DNA of 64,000 bases from the NCBI RefSeq assembly GCF_964340395.1, contig NC_135565.1, positions 10,819,242 through 10,883,241 of the forward strand, read 5' to 3'. The position numbers were made by a program, and so were the translations under genes. The DNA is from Glandiceps talaboti. Its lineage: Eukaryota; Hemichordata; Enteropneusta; Spengelidae. Shown one piece after another: positions 59,150 through 64,000 of the stretch; the stretch's first letter is position 1, and every line of letters starts with the position of its first letter. Below the pieces are notes generated by a model that saw only the letters and a list, made by a program, of their open reading frames with translations, had not been told where the DNA came from and made no database searches.

Positions 59150-60075
59150 TGTGTCTGTCTGTGTGTCTGTGTGTCTGTCTGTCTGTGTCATCGTTTTCTC
59201 CATAACGGCTTGCTCAATTCAAACCAGATTTTGAAGACGTATTCCGTAGGGTAATGGCAAGACTTGATTAGGTTTTGGTAAAAAATCACGTGAATATTAA
59301 TGAGCAATTTACGTAATTAATGATTTTCGGTAATTAGGCTATACCTCAAGAATGCACGCTTCAAATTCATTATAACTTTGTACACACATGTGCGATACCA
59401 AAGCGGACCTGTCCTGAAAATATTACTAATGTAGCTTTTAGTTATAATAAGTTATTGACATATTTTCGATTGGCCACAAAAAGAAAAAAATAGTTTCTCG
59501 TCAGGAAATGTCGTCTAAAGTGGTGCGACTTTATCACCATTTTCTAAAACACGACTGGCTCAATTCAAACGAAATTTATTGCACGTGTTCTGTAGGGTAG
59601 TGACAAGAAATGATTAGGTTTCGGTAAACATCCCAAGAATATTAACGAGAAATTTTACATAATTAATGATTTTCGGTAATTAGGCTATATCTCAAGAATG
59701 CACACTTAAAATTCAATATAATTTAATACATGCATTTGCGATACCAAAGCGCACTTGTCCTGAAATTATTATTGATGTAGCTTTTAGTTTTAATAAATTA
59801 TTGGCATATTTTTGTAGGCCACTAAAAAAGGAAAAAATAGTTTCTCGCCAGGAAATGTTGTCTAAAGTGGTACGACAATGCGCATATTTTTTACATTCTC
59901 AACAAATGTCACAGTACATGTTGTGGTTGGCCAGGAGATCACTAACAGCAATGAGCAAATAGCAATGAATGAGAAAAAATAACTTATTACATATGTTCTG
60001 TTGTATTCCAACGATTGTCTGTAGGAACGACAATCTCAAAACTTCGCCCTTACAGAAATATTCAGTTTACATATG
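59073..60075. repeat. 1-kb segment present only in unit 2
   Basis: It starts with a TG and TCTG microsatellite (59118-59188), then two tandem copies of about 345 bp (TTTTCGGTAATTAGGCTATA at 59324 and 59670) of the AATTACTGAAAA repeat family in reverse orientation. In unit 1 the flanks join directly at about 50216-50222 (GGGCTAAAATG to TAATAGTTAGCATAAT). Confidence 0.82.
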
Positions 60076-60439
60076 GTAATAGTTAGCATAATTATTAAAT
60101 ATCAACGAAAATTGCAAAATTATATTACAGACCGCATTTAAGTAATATATATTGACAAATCGTGTCAGCATAATTCTTTCATCATAGAATATCTTTTTCT
60201 CGCTATAAACACACTCGGTGAGTCAGTAGTGAGTTTAGTTAAGCTGATGAATATGAATCCCGTACGTACACCATAGAAGAGTTATATTCATTCTTTTCAA
60301 CACATTTTTAAATGATACATGTATATCTGCCCATAGCTCTTGGGAAGATAAAGTACTTATTCACTTTCTTGTAATCATGACAAGCCCCCCCCCCATATAA
60401 ATGGATGTGTATGTTGCTTCACAAGGATGGCATATAGAC

Positions 60440-60680
60440 GCTGCAGAACATGTTTCACTGGTATTAGTGTAGGGGGGGGGCAAAGATGTCGATGGATTGA
60501 ATTGCGCCTGCCAGCAAAGATTTTGCCAAAGGTTCCCACAGGCACTACATTTATACATCCAAAAAGTCTTCCTCCAGCTGTACCAGTTACTCGTCACATA
60601 GGATTTATTATCAGATACAGCAAATGGATGGGAAAGGGGGAACATTTGAACCCAATGGACTTGAAATGGCATCTGATTTA
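60440..60680 (-). pseudogene. Possible decayed transposon C-terminus (CXC-like)
   Basis: On the minus strand one frame reads SWRKTFWMYKCSACGNLWQN then LCWQ, and a neighbouring frame reads PFPIHLLYLII just upstream, reminiscent of the Cys-rich CXC-type tail of some transposon proteins. Frames are broken, so at best it is a fossil. Unit 1 lacks the middle of it (about 80 bp). Confidence 0.18.
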
Positions 60681-63317
60681 TATTGTAATTAGTTCAAGGT
60701 TGGACCATTTTTTCGATAGATTGACTGGTCAATTAAGTCCTGTTCATTTATGCTGACAATCAACGGCCAAACTTCAGTGAAAGCTTCCCTCTATTGCATG
60801 ATGTCTCAAAAAATATTTCAATTGTATTGCTGTAAATTAGTGTAATCCTAAAGACTGATAGTATATTAGAATGATCAGTTTCTAAACAGATAGATATGTT
60901 ACTTCTACATGCTACTCCTACTACAGTATAGCAAATTACACGTATTGCAATTAGTCATGCTTCTGTCAAAATGTGATAAGACCACAGTACAAACTGGAAT
61001 TTCCAGCTTTCTATTTGGAAAATAACTTCAAACAAAATACGTGAGCATGGGTCTAGATTTGGACAGTTTTAAGAGGGAGAATATCGAGTATCTCATATAT
61101 GGGCGTTGGAAATGAACGTATTTGTATATTATTATTTTATTCCTGATTGGTCACTATACGAAAAGTCCAATTTACCCACCTTAACCCAACCTTTACCCTA
61201 CCTGTGACAGCTCCCCCCCCCCCCAGGAGATCACAGTGGGTAAAGTAGTGCCAAAGGTGGAACTTCGTCGCATACCATATTTACACATTCTCTGCTGAAG
61301 CTTTACCCCGGATGGAAAGACGAATACATGGTATCAAATTGACGAATACATGGTATGACAAAATGAACATGCTGACTTGTATGTTACTGTACTGTACTGT
61401 TGTGAGGTGTGAATCTCATATCTTTGGCAGTGTGAAGTCCTTGAGTCCCTGGGAGCAAAGAACTGTAAAGACTGAAGTCAAGTTCGATTTGAGAGTAATG
61501 AGTTCAAGTCGCTTGAAGCCATTCTAAAATTTAATGGATTTAATTACTATAAAAATATCACTGTGCGATTTACTGTGCAACACTGGATTGTTGATCTGTG
61601 TCATGCACGCTGTTACTGTAATTTCCACGACTCAAAAAAACACTCCTAAATTTCAATGAAATGGAAAAAATACCCCATTTGTACAGGTATACATCACAGA
61701 TTGTAAAATGGATATGTTTAGTCGACATAAACGTTTTAGTTAAGGGCTAAAACAGGAATTGCCTTGGCAGACACCCAAAGCGAAATTTTCATTCAGTGCT
61801 CATTAATATTCATAAGGATGATAAGACTTTGTCTGACTGTGGACAGAGGTAACCGGTCGGTCATAGTGGTACCATCGAACGATCGAGGCATGCCAATGAT
61901 ATATGTTGATATGTTGTTACGACAGGTTAGGGTTAAGTGGTAATTTGTGTTTCCACCTGCTATGGCATATATCACCAATGCAGTGCTGTGCAGTTCATGA
62001 GTACTGTGGCCTCGTGTGTCCTGATAATGCCTAATCGCATGGCAGATGATACTTTGTCCGAGACATTTCTGTTGACAAATGAACATGCTGACTTGTATGG
62101 TACTGTACTGTTGTGAGCTGTGAATCCAATATTGTTGGCAGGGTTTTGTCCTTGAGTCGTATCGAATATATGGAGTAGGTACTCTTAAAATTGAAGTCAT
62201 GTTCGATTTGCAAATCGGGGTAGTTTCTTCTGATATTAAAACCAGACAATACTTTGCCTTTAAGATATGGATAAAGAGTGGTGAGGAGACGACCATATTG
62301 ACATTTATGCAGTCACTCTAAATATCTGATAACAAACATTACGAATACAAATAAAAGTAGGAATAGTCCATAGATTTAACCCCCCCCCCAACAAAAAAAG
62401 CTACCGAAAAGTCACACAGGCTTTTACAACTCTAAAGCTTAAAAAACAGGGTTTTCAGTTTCAAATGACGAAAATAACAAGATTTGAACTAAATGCCTCC
62501 CATAATAGCAAGACAACAGAGTTTTGGGCCTACCCACATTGTTGGAATATTCGCCATAACCATCCGGCCTACACGTTCATTTCCAGTATGCTACAAGTCA
62601 CTTAAAATCTTGCGTTTGTTGTTCGCCATCCAATTCACGAATTTGGTTGTAACCTTTAATAAGTACATTAAGTATAGCTAGATGGAGGTACAAAATAGTC
62701 ATGTATTAGCCTAAATCATTAATCTAATCCAGCCTGAAAAGACAACGTCACACACATAAGAAGCACACGCTTACGATTTTGTATATTTAGGCAGACCCTT
62801 GGTCTAATAAATAATTAAAGCTTGTTTTTGAAAACAAAAACCCATTGTGCTTTTCCACCATCTTATTAACAACATTGGCTGTACTGGTACTTAACATTAG
62901 CCTGTATGTGAGTAGTATTGCTTGATTAAGGTGCAAAGTAGTATGACCAAAAGAAAAAAGTATTTTCAGACGGAAATCAACGACAAAGCAAGCCACACAC
63001 ACCCCGTAATAAAAAACCTTGCCTTATTGTCTTATTTATAACCAGACCTGCAACACTGCATATTATTTCTCTATGTTTGAAAAACGGGTAATTTTGTTCT
63101 ACAATCCACAGTTGCCAAATACCGTTTGATATCTTGGTGCGAGAAGTAATTTTCTTAGTACAAAGGAGCCACCAGTAATTTCAAGGGGGTGCAGGAAATG
63201 GAATTAGGAGAGGGTAACACTTTATTTTGACTACTTTATTGTCTACCTTAGCATTATCAAATCGCTGCTGACAACCAAGTTGCATAAAGTTAACAGTGTC
63301 TTCACATACATATACTG

Positions 63318-63352
63318 TGGTGGTGGTGGTGGTGGTGGTGGTGGTGGTGGTA
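63318..63352. repeat. (GGT)n array, unit 3
   Basis: About 11 GGT triplets, the counterpart of 46058-46098. Confidence 0.95.
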
Positions 63353-63643
63353 GTAGTTGGTGTAATAACCAATAGTTTTAAAGACATTCGGCATGGTGGC
63401 AACGATGGGATAAGTCCAACATCCCTAGCTATGTCTGAGAGCATTTAAACCATGTTTTTTTTGTAATCTGGACCAATCAGAATGTGAGATTGGTGACAGG
63501 TAACGTATAAATCAAACGTATGCTAGCTAATGGCTAGATATATGCGTAGTTCTACGATTTTAACGACTGTAAAATGCATTGAGTGATTACCAAGAAATTC
63601 TGTCCATTATCAAAAAGATAAATTCAGTCACTCTTTCGTAGAA

Positions 63644-63651
63644 TATAAAAA
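63644..63651 (+). promoter_or_regulatory. TATA box of unit 3 small gene
   Basis: TATAAAAA about 50 bases upstream of ATG-AAA at 63696. Confidence 0.45.
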
Positions 63652-63695
63652 AACACACATGCCCATCTCAGAACGATAGTTCTGAAGGTGGAGAC

Positions 63696-63702
63696 ATGAA
63701 AA
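63696..63702 (+). other. Unit 3 candidate first coding exon ATG-AAA-A
   Basis: ATGAAAA then GTGAGT, identical to unit 2. The second exon, if present, would lie beyond the window. Confidence 0.3.
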
Positions 63703-64000
63703 GTGAGTCTGGTATGATTAAGCTGCTGTTGAGTTCTAGGCCTATAATTACATATTCACTAATTAAACATGCCTCCTTTTCCCGCAATAATTAATTTCCC
63801 TGACACATTATTGGGCCATACACTTGAACCCATAAAACATTCGATGCACATTATCTCTTTGTTTCTTTCAAAAAAGCAACAAAACAACCTGTCTAGTGAA
63901 TGTACCTCCATGAATAACCAGAGTAGATTATTCAAATTCAAATTCAATTCGTCCAGATAGGGAACAACTCAATGTCCATATACCTTATAAGGATATGCAG

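Larger units (their letters stand above)
61321..64000 (+). repeat. Segmental duplication unit 3 (cut by window end)
   Basis: Same block order as units 1 and 2 up to the ATG-AAA segment and the start of the 2.1-kb segment (ends ATAAGGATATGCAG, as at 54331-54344). About 330 bp is missing relative to unit 2 at about 63257 (the counterpart of 53346-53605). Confidence 0.88.

Overview
The window is animal (metazoan) nuclear DNA. It is AT-rich, its genes are split by GT-AG introns, and it is loaded with microsatellites, foldback elements, a truncated LINE and large duplications. The C-type lectin genes, a death-effector-domain protein, titin-like FN3 exons and the repeat style suggest a marine invertebrate. 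The sequence alone does not let me name the species. Most open frames in this DNA are microsatellite or repeat artefacts, so genes were rebuilt exon by exon from protein motifs, splice sites and intron phase.

Region 1 (1-10,490, minus strand) holds two tandem paralogous secreted lectin genes. The right-hand one is complete: five exons in phase, 321 residues, with signal peptide, Ser/Gly-rich 16-residue repeats, a C-type lectin domain (CTLD) and a Cys-rich tail. The left-hand one shows only its signal-peptide exon and Ser-rich linker exon; its lectin exons would lie beyond position 1. Region 2 (10.5-19.8 kb) is intergenic, with microsatellites, hairpin elements, two copies of a foldback MITE and a dispersed repeat.

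Region 3 (19,793-26,364, plus strand) is the most striking gene. Seven exons, all joined in phase 1, encode an 884-residue protein with the order death effector domain (DED), five titin-like fibronectin III domains, and a C-terminal NHL beta-propeller. I know of no standard family with this order. It looks like a cytoplasmic adaptor or sensor in which a DED oligomerisation module is tethered to a recognition propeller; that role is inference.

Region 4 (27-64 kb) is a segmentally duplicated block: one diverged unit (about 27.3-32.1 kb) and three similar units (about 42.1-51.4, 51.4-61.3 and 61.3-64.0 kb, the last cut by the window). Each unit has a promoter-like segment followed by ATG-AAA and a splice donor (the TATA box is intact in three). 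Units 1 and 2 also have a good acceptor downstream that could complete a very small secreted peptide. Between the diverged unit and unit 1 lies a 5.8-kb inverted duplication (35.2-41.0 kb) with several tandem arrays. Unit 1 carries a LINE 3' end whose empty site can be read in units 2 and 3. No tRNA, rRNA or CRISPR array was found.
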